A stretch of 64,000 nt of DNA, taken from NCBI RefSeq assembly GCF_900110575.1, contig NZ_FOEF01000017.1, positions 62,001 to 126,000 of the forward strand, given 5' to 3'. Below, one piece after another: positions 16,713 through 24,812 of the stretch. Made by a program: the position numbers and the translations under genes. The notes below the pieces were generated by a model. That model ran no database searches, was not told the origin of the DNA, and was given only the letters and a program-made list of their open reading frames with translations. This DNA comes from Amycolatopsis saalfeldensis. Lineage in GTDB: Bacteria > Actinomycetota > Actinomycetes > Mycobacteriales > Pseudonocardiaceae. Every line of letters begins with the position of its first letter. Within the stretch, counting starts at the first letter, position 1.

Positions 16713-17528
16713 GCGAGCCGCGAGCCACGGGCGCGGGTCGATCTTCGTGGTGCCGTTCTGCCAGACCTCGAAGTGCAGGTGCGGGCCGGTGCTCTCGCCG
16801 CGGTCGCCGATCTTCGCGATCTGCTCGCCGCACTTGACCTTCTGGCCCTCGTGGACCGAGAAGCTGTCCATGTGGCCGTAGACCTGGATGGTGCCGTCGT
16901 CGAGCTGGAGGCGGACCCAGAGGCCGAAGCCGCTGGCCGGGCCGGCCTGGATCACGGTGCCGTCGGAGGCGGCGTAGATCGGCGTGCCGATCGAGTTCGC
17001 GATGTCGATGCCGAGGTGGCTGGTGCCCCAGCGGGCGCCGAAGCCGGAGGTGAACGTGCCGTTGGCCGGCAGGCAGGTCTTCGGGCGGGACGCCTCTTCG
17101 GCGGCCTTGCGCGCGGCGTCGGCCTCGGCCTGCACGCGGGCCTCGGTGACCTTCTGGTTGTCGGCCATCTTGGCGGCCTCGGCGGAGGCGTCCATGCCGT
17201 GACCGGCAGGCAGCAGCTCCGGGGCGCCACCGGAGCCGGCGCTGCCGAGGGTGAACGAGGCGCTCGCCTCCTGGGCGTTGGCGAGCGGCGTGACGGCGGC
17301 GTCGGACTCCGAGCTCACGGTCTTGAGGGTCTGGCCGGCGGCGGCTGCGGCGAACGCGCCTGCCGCGACAGCGGCGACCACGACCCGCCCACGCAGGGCC
17401 GAAGAAGGCGGGGCGATGCGGTGCGAACCCCGCACGCGGATGACCGCACCGTCCAGTGCGTCCTTCAGCGCCGGGGAAGGGGCTTGGCCGCCGGGGGAGC
17501 GGTGTGAAGCCAAGACAGGGCCTTCCAT
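16698..17528 (-). CDS. M23-family cell-wall endopeptidase
   Basis: 276 residues. After a basic N-terminus comes a membrane or signal segment (about 50-70, VVVAAVAAGAFAAAAAGQ) and an Ala/Glu-rich coiled segment (about 115-155). The LytM domain has GARWGTSHLGIDIA (first His and Asp ligands) and GPHLHFEVW (HxH ligand). M23 enzymes cut peptidoglycan cross-bridges. It occupies the place of Rv0950c between uvrD1 and sucC. The start is uncertain: ATG at 17528 gives the best N-terminus but has no clear ribosome-binding site. A long, structured upstream region (17529-17927) suggests regulation at the leader. Confidence 0.9.
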   Translation of the reverse strand: MEGPVLASHRSPGGQAPSPALKDALDGAVIRVRGSHRIAPPSSALRGRVVVAAVAAGAFAAAAAGQTLKTVSSESDAAVTPLANAQEASASFTLGSAGSGGAPELLPAGHGMDASAEAAKMADNQKVTEARVQAEADAARKAAEEASRPKTCLPANGTFTSGFGARWGTSHLGIDIANSIGTPIYAASDGTVIQAGPASGFGLWVRLQLDDGTIQVYGHMDSFSVHEGQKVKCGEQIAKIGDRGESTGPHLHFEVWQNGTTKIDPRPWLAARGITV

Positions 17529-17759
17529 CGTCGGGGAGCCGGATCTGCTGCGAAGGACTGCGGGCGGGGGAGCCCGGTGAGCCAACCTCGGGGGTGGTTT
17601 GCTCGTCGTCCTGCTTTGTGACCTGACTGTAATGGGGACCGGGGGACAGTAACCAAGCGACACCGCTGTCGGCAAGGCGTCGCCCGCGAGTCGGCCGAAC
17701 GAGCGGCCCCGATCCCGCGGCTAGCTGTGGAGATTACCCAAAGTTAATCGAGAACTACT

Positions 17760-17793
17760 CCGAAAGGTGTGACTTCGGTTACAGGCCTTTCGG
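17760..17793. promoter_or_regulatory. Extended hairpin with TTCG loop
   Basis: CCGAAAGG pairs with CCTTTCGG, and the interior TGTGAC-TTCG-GTTACA continues the stem after a 2-base bulge. This gives a 14-pair hairpin capped by a UUCG loop (plus-strand RNA) or CGAA (minus-strand RNA). It lies 232 bases before the M23 gene. The GTAAC/GTCAC words in the stem could instead be DNA-binding repeats, for example for an OmpR-family regulator such as MtrA, which controls wall hydrolases in related genera (inference). Confidence 0.45.
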
Positions 17794-18092
17794 ACGATCG
17801 ACTCCCCGAGTAGGCCTCCGCCCCCTTCCGAAGCCCCCCACCCCCGAAATAAACGATTGCGGCCCGCTGTTGACGCGCAACCACCCCGCCGCGGAGATTT
17901 TATGACCGTTTTGCCCACCTGAAGCCCTTGCGTGCCGCACGTCCGACTACCCCGTTCGACGGCACCTCATTGCGCCGCTCGCGCTATGGCAGCTGCGCCC
18001 GTCGCGCGGTAGTTCCGCCGGTGGCGCTTCCGCTGTGCGAACGCCGCACGCGGATGACCACACCGCCCCGTGCGTCCTTCAGCGTTGCCCGC

Positions 18093-18503
18093 CGCTCTCG
18101 CCCCGCCGCTCTTGCTGCGCCGCCCTTGCCCGGCCACCCTCGCCCCGTCGCCCTTGCTGCGTCGCTCTTGCTGCGTCGCTCTTGCTGCGTCGCTCTCGCC
18201 CCGTCGCCCTTGCCCGGCCGCTCTTGCCCGGCCGCTCTTGCCTGGTCGCTCTTGCTGCGCCGCTCTTGCTGCGCCGCTCTTGCCCGGTCGCCCTTGCCCG
18301 GTCGCTCTCGGCCCGCAGCTCTTGCTGCGCCGGCTTTGCCTGGTCGCCCTCGCCCCTCCGCCCCGGCTTTGCCCAGTCACCTTTGCCCTGCCGCTCCTGC
18401 TCCGCTGCCCCTGCCCCGTCACCTCCGCCCGGTGACCTTCGCCCCGCCGGCGTTGCCCGGTCGCCTTCGTCCGGTCACTGCGCTCCGCTGGTCTTGCTTC
18501 GCT
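18093..18503. repeat. 14-bp degenerate tandem array, about 29 units
   Basis: Units follow CGCTCTTGCTGCGT with variants such as CGCCCTTGCCCGGC, CGCTCTCGCCCCGT and CGGCTTTGCCTGGT. They run in strict 14-base register from 18093 to 18358, then after a 5-base slip to 18503. Copies near the centre are nearly identical (18163-18190) and copies near the ends are decayed, the usual pattern of slippage. As 14 is not a multiple of 3, all frames stay open and spell similar words. Confidence 0.9.
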
Positions 18504-18623
18504 CCGTGGGTTGTCTTCTTGTCGACTTGTTTCGCCTCCGCGGTGCCCAGTCGTGTGGGTGGTTGCGTGGCTTGCCTGGCGGCGCCGCGCCCCTGCCGAG
18601 TTGGCTTGCTAGCGTCGCGTCCG

Positions 18624-21161
18624 ATGACTTCGCCTGCAGGGCCCTCTGACGGGGACCCATCCGCGGACCGGCCTGATTCCGGTCAGGACAACCCCGGGTC
18701 GCCCGCCAGCTCGCGGCGGCCCAGCCTTGCCGAGCGCAAGGCCGCCGCCCGTGAGCGCGCCCGGCGTGATTCCGGCCGCAAGCGCGGTGCCCGCCCCGAA
18801 GCCCCGGCAACCCCGGGAACCCCGGACACCCCCGAATCCCCCCACCCCTCCGACTCCCACCGCGACCAGCCCCCACCCCACAACCGCCGACCCCCCACCA
18901 GCGACTCCCGTCAACCGGACGCGACTCGCGAGCCAGCTCGTCCGGAAACGGCTGGCGAGCCCCCGCAACCGCATGCGGCTGGCGAGTCCCCCTGGCCTGG
19001 GCCGGTTGGCGGGCCTCCTCGACCTGGGACGGCTGGCGACTCCGCCCGACCGGACACGGCTCTTGAGTCGGCTCGTTCGAGGACGGCCGGTAAGCCCGCC
19101 CAACCGGATGCGGTTGGCGAGTCCCCTCGGCGGCGGGCGGCCGATGAGTCCGCCCAACCGGCTGCGACTGGTAAGTCCGTCCGGCCGGAAACGGTTGGGG
19201 AGGCCTCCGGGCCGGACGCAGTTGGCAAGGCCGCTCGGCCGGAAACGGCTGGCGAGTCCCCGCGGCTGGGGACGGTTGGCGAGTCCGCTCGTCCGGAGAC
19301 GGCCGGCGGAGTGTCGTCGGCCCGCAGCGCAAGCAGCGCCCGCAGCGCCGGCAATGCCGAAAACGCCGACACCTCACCCCCCGCAGCACGCGCCGCCGGC
19401 CAAAGCCGCGTCAGCCGGGCAGCTCGAACCCATTCCCAGCCAGAACTCGAGTTCGCGGAGCGGCGGCCCTCCGCGGGCCTCGCCGTGGCCGTGTGGGTCG
19501 CCGTGGCTGGGGCGGTCGCGCTGACGGTCGGGGCGGTGCTGCCCGTTTCGCCCGATGCCGGGCCTGGGTATCTCAGCTGGCCGCTCCTCGCGGTGCTCGC
19601 GTTGGTGCCCGCCGGGGTGGCCGTGTGGGCCGCCTACTCCGGGCGGCACGGGCTGGCCGCCGGGCTGATCGCGGGGCTCGCCGCGCTCGCGCCGGGGCGG
19701 CTGCTGCTCGACGTCCAGTTCTTCGTCAACGGGTCCCTCACCGTCCGCCCCGAGCTGTACCTGCCCGACCGCCTCCTGGACCGCAGTGGGGTGGCCGTCG
19801 GGTTCTGGCTGCTGGCCATCGGGCACCTCCTCACGATCGCCGCCGGGTTGCGGGCCGCGCGCGTGGCGCGGGACCTGAACGAGATCGCGGGCAGCGAGAG
19901 CGGGCAACGCCGGTGGCGGCTCGTCGTGCCGCTGCTCGCCGTGGTCATGGCCGTCGGGCTGCTGATGTCGCCGGTCGTCTCCACCGATCCGTACCTGCTG
20001 GCGCGCTCGGCGTTCGAAGGGCCCGGCGCCGCGCTGGCCGGGTTCGTCCTGCTCGCCGGGGCGCTGCCGATCGCCGCGGTGGTCGGGTTCTCGTCGGCGT
20101 CCGACGGGGTGGCGCGCGGGACGCTCGGCGGGGCCGCCGCCGCGGTGTTCGCCGTCGCGCTGCCCGCCGTGGTGGCCGGGCTCGTGGTGCCGGACCTGCA
20201 CGTCGCCTGGGGGCCGTGCATGGCCGTCGTCGCGACGCTGCTCGTCCTGCTGCTCACCCCGCTCGCCACGCCCCAGCAGACGGCGGCCGAAGGCACCGAC
20301 CTCGCCGGCGAGGCCCGCGTTCCCGGCCTCACGATCTGGCGCGCGGTCACCGCGCTGCTCGCCGTCCTCACCGCCGTCGCCGCGGTGATCGGCGCGCTCG
20401 CCCCGCAACTCGCGGGCCAGACGCACACGGACAGTCCCGCGCGCTGGCTGCTCGTCGTCGCCGCCGTTCTCGTGCTGCTGCCCGCGCCGTTCCTCTTCGC
20501 CGCGAAGACGGCACGGGTGGCGCGCGGTTTCCTCGCCGTGCTCTGGGCCGGCGTCGTCCTCGCCGGGACGGCCGTGCTCAGCACCGCCATCACCGCTTCG
20601 GAGGCGACCGGGCTGGGCGGGCTCGGCGGCACCGTCAGCTACCACCTCGGCGCCGGCTCCGTTTTCACGGCGATCGCGCTCGGACTGTCGGGCCTGACCG
20701 CACTCGCCGCGACGGTCGCCGGTGTCGTCGAGCGTGACGACGAAGGCACGGAAGGCCCACGCCCCAACGTTCTCGTCCCCGTCGTGGCGGCCGCCGTGCT
20801 CGCCGTCGCCACGTTCGGGACGCCGGTGTTCACCGCGCCGGACTACCCGTCGCCCGGGCTCTGGTCCGATTTCGACACCCCGTCGTGGGGTCTGCTCACC
20901 GCGGTCCTGGTGGTGCTGGGCGTGCTCGCGCTCGCCGTCCGCTCCCGGCCCGGCGCCGCGGCGGCCGCGCTCGGCGGGGCCGCGCTGGTGCTGGCCCTGC
21001 ACGTCGCCGAACTCCCGCTCGTCGGGTCCGCGATCGACGGATCCCGCCCCGGCCTCGGGTTCTGGCTCGGCCTCGCGGCCGTCGTCGCCACGGTGGCCGC
21101 CGCCGTCACCGCCGCCGCGGGAGCGAAAACAGCGGAAGACACCGGGAAGACTCAGCCGTGA
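18624..21161 (+). CDS. Large polytopic membrane protein with repeat-rich N-terminus
   Basis: 845 residues, family unknown to me. A basic stretch (SLAERKAAARERARR, about 35-50) and Pro-rich sequence come first. Thirteen and a half copies of a 9-residue repeat (about 107-229, consensus PETAGESAR) follow, then roughly 16 hydrophobic segments from about 290 to 835 (for example LLAVLALVPAGVAVWAAYSG and LLTAVLVVLGVLALAV). ATG at 18624 is the first start after the 14-bp array. It overlaps the next gene by 4 bases (GTGA). It lies where M. tuberculosis has nothing between Rv0950c and sucC. A transport or envelope role is possible; no motif decides it. Confidence 0.75.
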   Translation: MTSPAGPSDGDPSADRPDSGQDNPGSPASSRRPSLAERKAAARERARRDSGRKRGARPEAPATPGTPDTPESPHPSDSHRDQPPPHNRRPPTSDSRQPDATREPARPETAGEPPQPHAAGESPWPGPVGGPPRPGTAGDSARPDTALESARSRTAGKPAQPDAVGESPRRRAADESAQPAATGKSVRPETVGEASGPDAVGKAARPETAGESPRLGTVGESARPETAGGVSSARSASSARSAGNAENADTSPPAARAAGQSRVSRAARTHSQPELEFAERRPSAGLAVAVWVAVAGAVALTVGAVLPVSPDAGPGYLSWPLLAVLALVPAGVAVWAAYSGRHGLAAGLIAGLAALAPGRLLLDVQFFVNGSLTVRPELYLPDRLLDRSGVAVGFWLLAIGHLLTIAAGLRAARVARDLNEIAGSESGQRRWRLVVPLLAVVMAVGLLMSPVVSTDPYLLARSAFEGPGAALAGFVLLAGALPIAAVVGFSSASDGVARGTLGGAAAAVFAVALPAVVAGLVVPDLHVAWGPCMAVVATLLVLLLTPLATPQQTAAEGTDLAGEARVPGLTIWRAVTALLAVLTAVAAVIGALAPQLAGQTHTDSPARWLLVVAAVLVLLPAPFLFAAKTARVARGFLAVLWAGVVLAGTAVLSTAITASEATGLGGLGGTVSYHLGAGSVFTAIALGLSGLTALAATVAGVVERDDEGTEGPRPNVLVPVVAAAVLAVATFGTPVFTAPDYPSPGLWSDFDTPSWGLLTAVLVVLGVLALAVRSRPGAAAAALGGAALVLALHVAELPLVGSAIDGSRPGLGFWLGLAAVVATVAAAVTAAAGAKTAEDTGKTQP
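18942..19310 (+). repeat. 27-bp (9-residue) coding minisatellite
   Basis: Thirteen complete units plus a partial one inside the membrane-protein gene, all in frame. Examples are PETAGESPR, LGTVGESAR, PDAVGESPR and PDAVGKAAR. Because 27 is a multiple of 3, copy-number changes keep the frame. The encoded segment is Pro/Gly/Ser/Glu/Arg-rich, likely disordered and cytosolic. Confidence 0.88.
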
Positions 21162-21469
21162 CCCGGGAGCGGCCGCGCGTGCTGCTCGTCGAACTCGCCG
21201 AGGCGCCGACGGCCGCGCGCCTCGGCCGTCTCCTGCGCGACGCCGGCGTCGAGGTGATCCACGCCGGCGTGCTCGGGACCGAGCAGATCCTCCGCACCGC
21301 CGAACAGGAGGACCCAGACGCGCTCGTCGTCTTCGGCGACGCTGTCCCGGCGGGTCTGGCCGACGGGCTCGGCGACGTTCACCTCTTCGTGGTGCACCCC
21401 GAAAACCCGGCCGAACCGCTCGAAGCACTGGCCGAACGGCTCGCCGGTGGGCGGTCTCACACCCGCTGA
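21158..21469 (+). CDS. Small Rossmann-like protein resembling a cobalamin-binding domain
   Basis: 103 residues. RPRVLLVELAEAPTAARLGR, then LRDAGVEVIHAGVLGTEQIL and EDPDALVVFGDAV follow the pattern of the B12-binding domain of methylmalonyl-CoA mutase (beta strand, helix, strand, EEI-like helix, strand). The DxHxxG cobalamin ligand motif is absent: EAPTAA stands in its place. It probably keeps the fold but does not bind B12 through His. The start GTG overlaps the stop of the membrane-protein gene (GTGA), so the two are coupled. sucC follows 130 bases later. Confidence 0.6.
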   Translation: MTRERPRVLLVELAEAPTAARLGRLLRDAGVEVIHAGVLGTEQILRTAEQEDPDALVVFGDAVPAGLADGLGDVHLFVVHPENPAEPLEALAERLAGGRSHTR

Positions 21470-21599
21470 CCGCGCACGGTGACCGACTTCACCAGGTGCG
21501 GAGTGTCTGGCGTCTGCGCAGGTCGCTAACCTCGACTGGTCCGACAGCGCGGTCCGGTAGCGGACCACCACAGTGGCGTGTCGTCAGGAGACTGGAGTA

Positions 21600-22769
21600 G
21601 TGGACCTCTACGAGTACCAGGCGAGGGATCTCTTCGCCGCCCACGGAGTACCGGTTCTGCCGGGCTCGGTGGCAACAACCCCCGAAGAAGCCAAAGCCGC
21701 CGCGGAGCAGGTCGGCACCCAGGTCGTCGTCAAGGCGCAGGTGAAGGTCGGCGGCCGCGGCAAGGCCGGTGGCGTCAAGCTGGCCCAGACGCCGGACGAG
21801 GCGAAGGAGAAGGCGGAAGCCATCCTCGGCCTCGACATCAAGGGCCACATCACGCACCGCGTGCTGGTGGCCGAAGCCTCGGACATCGCCGAGGAGTACT
21901 ACTTCTCCTTCCTGCTGGATCGGTCGAACCGCACCTTCCTGGCGATGGCGTCGTCCGAAGGCGGCATGGAGATCGAGCAGCTCGCGGTCGAGCGCCCCGA
22001 CGCGCTCGCCCGGATCCCGGTCGACGCGATCGCCGGTGTCGACAAGGCGAAGGCCGTCGAGATCCTCACCGCGGGCAAGTTCCCGGAGAAGGTCATCGAC
22101 GAGGCGGCCGACGTCGTCGTCAAGCTGTGGGAGACCTTCGTCGCGGAGGACGCGACGCTGGTCGAGGTCAACCCGCTGGTGCGCGACCCCCAGGACAAGA
22201 TCATCGCCCTCGACGGCAAGGTCACCCTGGACGAGAACGCGGACTTCCGTCAGCCGGGCCACGAGGCCCTGGTCGACAAGCAGGCCGAGAACCCCTTGGA
22301 AGCCAAGGCGAAGGCCAAGAACCTCAACTACGTCAAGCTCGAGGGCCAGGTCGGCATCATCGGCAACGGCGCGGGCCTGGTCATGTCCACTTTGGACGTG
22401 GTGGCGTACGCGGGCGAGAAGCACGGCGGCGTGAAGCCGGCCAACTTCCTCGACATCGGCGGCGGCGCGTCCGCCGAGGTGATGGCGGCCGGTCTGGACG
22501 TCATCCTCAACGACACCGACGTGAAGAGCGTGTTCGTCAACGTCTTCGGCGGCATCACCGCCTGCGACGCGGTGGCGAACGGCATCGTCGAGGCGCTGAA
22601 GATCCTGGGTGACGAGGCCACCAAGCCGCTCGTCGTCCGGCTCGACGGCAACAACGTCATCGAGGGCCGCCAGATCCTGGCCGACGCGAACCACCCGCTG
22701 GTCACCGTGGTGGACACTATGGACAACGCGGCCGACAAGGCCGCCGAGCTCGCCGCGGCAGGTGCGTGA
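21600..22769 (+). CDS. sucC: Succinyl-CoA synthetase, beta subunit
   Basis: 389 residues. Catalyses, with SucD, succinyl-CoA + ADP (or GDP) + phosphate to succinate + NTP in the TCA cycle. The N-terminus DLYEYQARDLFAAHGVP and the ATP-grasp segment VVKAQVKVGGRGKAGGVKLA are typical, as are FVNVFGGITACDAVANGI and LVVRLDGNNVIEGRQIL. The GTG start at 21600 has AGGAGA about 8-10 bases upstream. One base separates its stop from the sucD ATG. Confidence 0.97.
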   Translation: MDLYEYQARDLFAAHGVPVLPGSVATTPEEAKAAAEQVGTQVVVKAQVKVGGRGKAGGVKLAQTPDEAKEKAEAILGLDIKGHITHRVLVAEASDIAEEYYFSFLLDRSNRTFLAMASSEGGMEIEQLAVERPDALARIPVDAIAGVDKAKAVEILTAGKFPEKVIDEAADVVVKLWETFVAEDATLVEVNPLVRDPQDKIIALDGKVTLDENADFRQPGHEALVDKQAENPLEAKAKAKNLNYVKLEGQVGIIGNGAGLVMSTLDVVAYAGEKHGGVKPANFLDIGGGASAEVMAAGLDVILNDTDVKSVFVNVFGGITACDAVANGIVEALKILGDEATKPLVVRLDGNNVIEGRQILADANHPLVTVVDTMDNAADKAAELAAAGA

Positions 22770-22770
22770 G

Positions 22771-23661
22771 ATGTCGATCTTCATCAACGAGAACAGCAAG
22801 GTCATCGTCCAGGGGCTCACCGGCTCCGAGGGCATGAAGCACGCCACCAAGATGCTGAAGTCGGGCACGAACATCGTGGGCGGCGTCAACGCCCGCAAGG
22901 CCGGCCAGACCGTCAGCATCGAGGGCAGGGACCTGAAGGTCTTCGGCACGGTCGAAGAGGCCATCAAGGAGACCGGCGCCGACGTGTCGGTCATCTTCGT
23001 GCCGCCGAAGTTCGCCAAGGACGCGGTGCTCGAGGCGATCGACGCCGAGATCCCGCTGGCCGTGGTCATCACCGAGGGCATCCCGGTGCACGACTCGGCC
23101 TACTTCTGGGCCCACGCGGGCGCCAAGGGCAACAAGACCCGCATCATCGGGCCGAACTGCCCCGGCGTGATCACCCCGGGCAAGTCGAACGCCGGCATCA
23201 TCCCGGCCGACATCTCCGGCCCCGGCGGGATCGGCCTGGTGTCGAAGTCCGGCACGCTGACCTACCAGATGATGTACGAGCTGCGTGACATCGGCTTCTC
23301 CACCGCCGTCGGCATCGGCGGCGACCCGATCATCGGCACCACGCACATCGACGCGCTCGAGGCGTTCCAGAACGACCCCGAGACGAAGGTCATCGTGATG
23401 ATCGGCGAGATCGGCGGCGACGCCGAGGAGCGGGCGGCCGACTACATCAAGGCCAACGTGACCAAGCCGGTCGTCGGCTACGTCGCGGGCTTCACCGCGC
23501 CCGAGGGCAAGACGATGGGCCACGCCGGCGCCATCGTCTCCGGCTCCTCCGGCACGGCGGCCGCGAAGAAGGAGGCCCTCGAGGCCGCCGGCGTCAAGGT
23601 CGGCAAGACCCCGAGCGAGACCGCTGTGCTCGCGCGTGAGCTGTACAACAGCTTGGGCTGA
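22771..23661 (+). CDS. sucD: Succinyl-CoA synthetase, alpha subunit
   Basis: 296 residues. Binds CoA and carries the phosphohistidine. It shows VIVQGLTGSEGMKHATKML, RIIGPNCPGVITPG, the active-site His in KTMGHAGAIVSGSSGTAAAK, and VGIGGDPIIGTTHIDALEAF. Co-transcribed with sucC. A strong hairpin at 23701-23737 follows and should end the operon. Confidence 0.97.
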   Translation: MSIFINENSKVIVQGLTGSEGMKHATKMLKSGTNIVGGVNARKAGQTVSIEGRDLKVFGTVEEAIKETGADVSVIFVPPKFAKDAVLEAIDAEIPLAVVITEGIPVHDSAYFWAHAGAKGNKTRIIGPNCPGVITPGKSNAGIIPADISGPGGIGLVSKSGTLTYQMMYELRDIGFSTAVGIGGDPIIGTTHIDALEAFQNDPETKVIVMIGEIGGDAEERAADYIKANVTKPVVGYVAGFTAPEGKTMGHAGAIVSGSSGTAAAKKEALEAAGVKVGKTPSETAVLARELYNSLG

Positions 23662-23700
23662 CCCGCCGGTCGGCTCCGGCTGACCTGCAATGACACCCTC

Positions 23701-23737
23701 CCGGAAGCCGGGCACCACGTCGGTGCCCGGCTTCCGG
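23701..23737 (+). terminator. Hairpin terminator after sucCD
   Basis: CCGGAAGCCGGGCACC and GGTGCCCGGCTTCCGG form a perfect 16-bp stem with a 5-base loop, 40 bases after sucD. Only a short T run follows (CGTTT), the usual weak-tail form in high-GC actinomycetes. Confidence 0.8.
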
Positions 23738-23896
23738 CGTTTCCGGCGGCAACCGATCGGGTAGTCCGCACGTCCAACGGCCCGAACCGGTGTGTGCGGT
23801 GCATGCGCTAGCGTTCGGGTGGCCCGGCCGTCTCGCCGGACCGGGTCGCCGCACCGCCCCCTCAAGTTGCCGGCCCCGACGACAGGAGAGCTTCCG

Positions 23897-24658
23897 ATGA
23901 CCTACCCCAGCGGCGGGCCCGGTTACCCCCAGCAAGGTGGCGGCCAGCAGCCCCTTCAGGGCCCGCCCCCGTCCGGCCCGTTCCCCCAGCAGGGCCCGCC
24001 CCCGTCGGCCGGCGGCCCGGCGCTGCCGCAGAACCTGCCGATGCTGCTCGCCCTCGTGGTGGTCGTGCTCGGTGTGGTCCAGTACTTCCTCGGCTTCTCC
24101 GACGAGGCGGGCGACGTCGGCCAGGAGACGATCTTCCTGCTCGTCGGCGGTCTGCTCTCCGCGCTGCACGTGCTGCCGAAGGCCCCGAAGGTGCTGCCGT
24201 TCGCCGCGCTGTTCAGCGTGGTCGGCGCGCTCGGGACGCTGGACACGGTGGTGGCCGAGACGAGCACGCCGGGCATCGTCACCGTGGTGCTGATCCTCGG
24301 CATCGTGCAGATGCTGGTCTCCGTCGCCGGGCTGCTGCTCGAGTACGACGTGCTCAAGCTGCCGGCGCCGAAGCCCGCCGCGCCGCAGTACCAGCAGACG
24401 CAGTACGGCCAGTCCGGTCCGGCCGGCCCGTTCGGCCAGCCGCAGCAGTACCAGCAGCCCGGCGCGACGCCGCCGGCTCCCGGCCAGCAGCCGGGCTCGA
24501 CCCCCGGGCAGCAGCCGGGTTCGACGCCGCCGCCGGGTCCGGGGCAGCAGGCGACCACGTACGCGCCGCAGCAGGGCCAGTTCTTCCAGCAGCCGCCGGC
24601 CGACCAGCCGAACCCGGGCACGGGCACCCCGCCGGGCGGTTTCGGCCAGCAGGGCTGA
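23897..24658 (+). CDS. DUF5336 membrane protein (Rv0954-like)
   Basis: 253 residues. A Pro/Gln/Gly-rich N-terminus (1-45) precedes four membrane helices (about 48-148, with ALVVVVLGVVQYFLGF, ETIFLLVGGLLSALHVL, LPFAALFSVVGALGTLDTV and IVTVVLILGIVQMLVSVAGL). A Gln/Pro/Gly-rich tail with QQPGSTPGQQPGST repeats follows. This matches the mycobacterial 34-kDa antigenic protein type found after sucCD. ATG at 23897 has AGGAGAG 6-8 bases upstream. A textbook terminator follows at once. The function is unknown; an envelope or division role has been proposed for the neighbourhood. Confidence 0.87.
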   Translation: MTYPSGGPGYPQQGGGQQPLQGPPPSGPFPQQGPPPSAGGPALPQNLPMLLALVVVVLGVVQYFLGFSDEAGDVGQETIFLLVGGLLSALHVLPKAPKVLPFAALFSVVGALGTLDTVVAETSTPGIVTVVLILGIVQMLVSVAGLLLEYDVLKLPAPKPAAPQYQQTQYGQSGPAGPFGQPQQYQQPGATPPAPGQQPGSTPGQQPGSTPPPGPGQQATTYAPQQGQFFQQPPADQPNPGTGTPPGGFGQQG

Positions 24659-24672
24659 TTCTCCGTTCGTAC

Positions 24673-24709
24673 AACACCCGCTGTGACTCTCCGTGTCACA
24701 GCGGGTGTT
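24673..24709 (+). terminator. Intrinsic terminator after the DUF5336 gene
   Basis: ACACCCGCTGTGAC and GTCACAGCGGGTGT pair perfectly around TCTCCGT, extended by a further A-T pair, and are followed by TTTTGTTG. It starts 15 bases after the stop codon. Confidence 0.9.
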
Positions 24710-24812
24710 TTTGTTGTCCTGGCCAACCCGGTCGGGTGGGTTAGGTTCGCCACGCCCCCCGGCGGCGGCGTGCCTCACCCGGACGGACCAGCGCGGATGT
24801 CATGGTCAACTC

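Larger units (their letters stand above)
17529..18623. other. Long intergenic region with hairpin and 14-bp repeat array
   Basis: 1.1 kb between the divergent M23 and membrane-protein genes. From the left it holds the M23 leader with a stable hairpin (17760-17793), a less GC-rich patch around 17730-17760 and 17855-17900 likely to contain promoters, and then a 411-base degenerate 14-bp tandem array (18093-18503). The open frames across the array in all three phases arise from the repeat and are not genes. The membrane-protein gene begins at 18624. Confidence 0.7.

Noticed and set aside
17640..17927. Cyclic-di-AMP (ydaO) riboswitch before the M23 gene
   Set aside because: This class often precedes wall hydrolases in actinobacteria, and CAGCTAGCCGCGG near 17717-17729 (minus strand) recalls part of it. 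The GGGGAACC and CCGAATCCG elements are not found in the right order.
18093..18503. CRISPR array
   Set aside because: Units are 14 bp, directly adjacent and degenerate; there are no unique spacers and no cas genes.
17928..18623. N-terminal extension of the large membrane protein through the 14-bp array
   Set aside because: The repeat is not a multiple of 3 and keeps all three frames open with similar words. The protein-like sequence begins at ATG 18624.
19374..21428. Long antisense frame over the membrane-protein gene
   Set aside because: Arg/Gly/Glu-rich shadow of a clear polytopic membrane protein.
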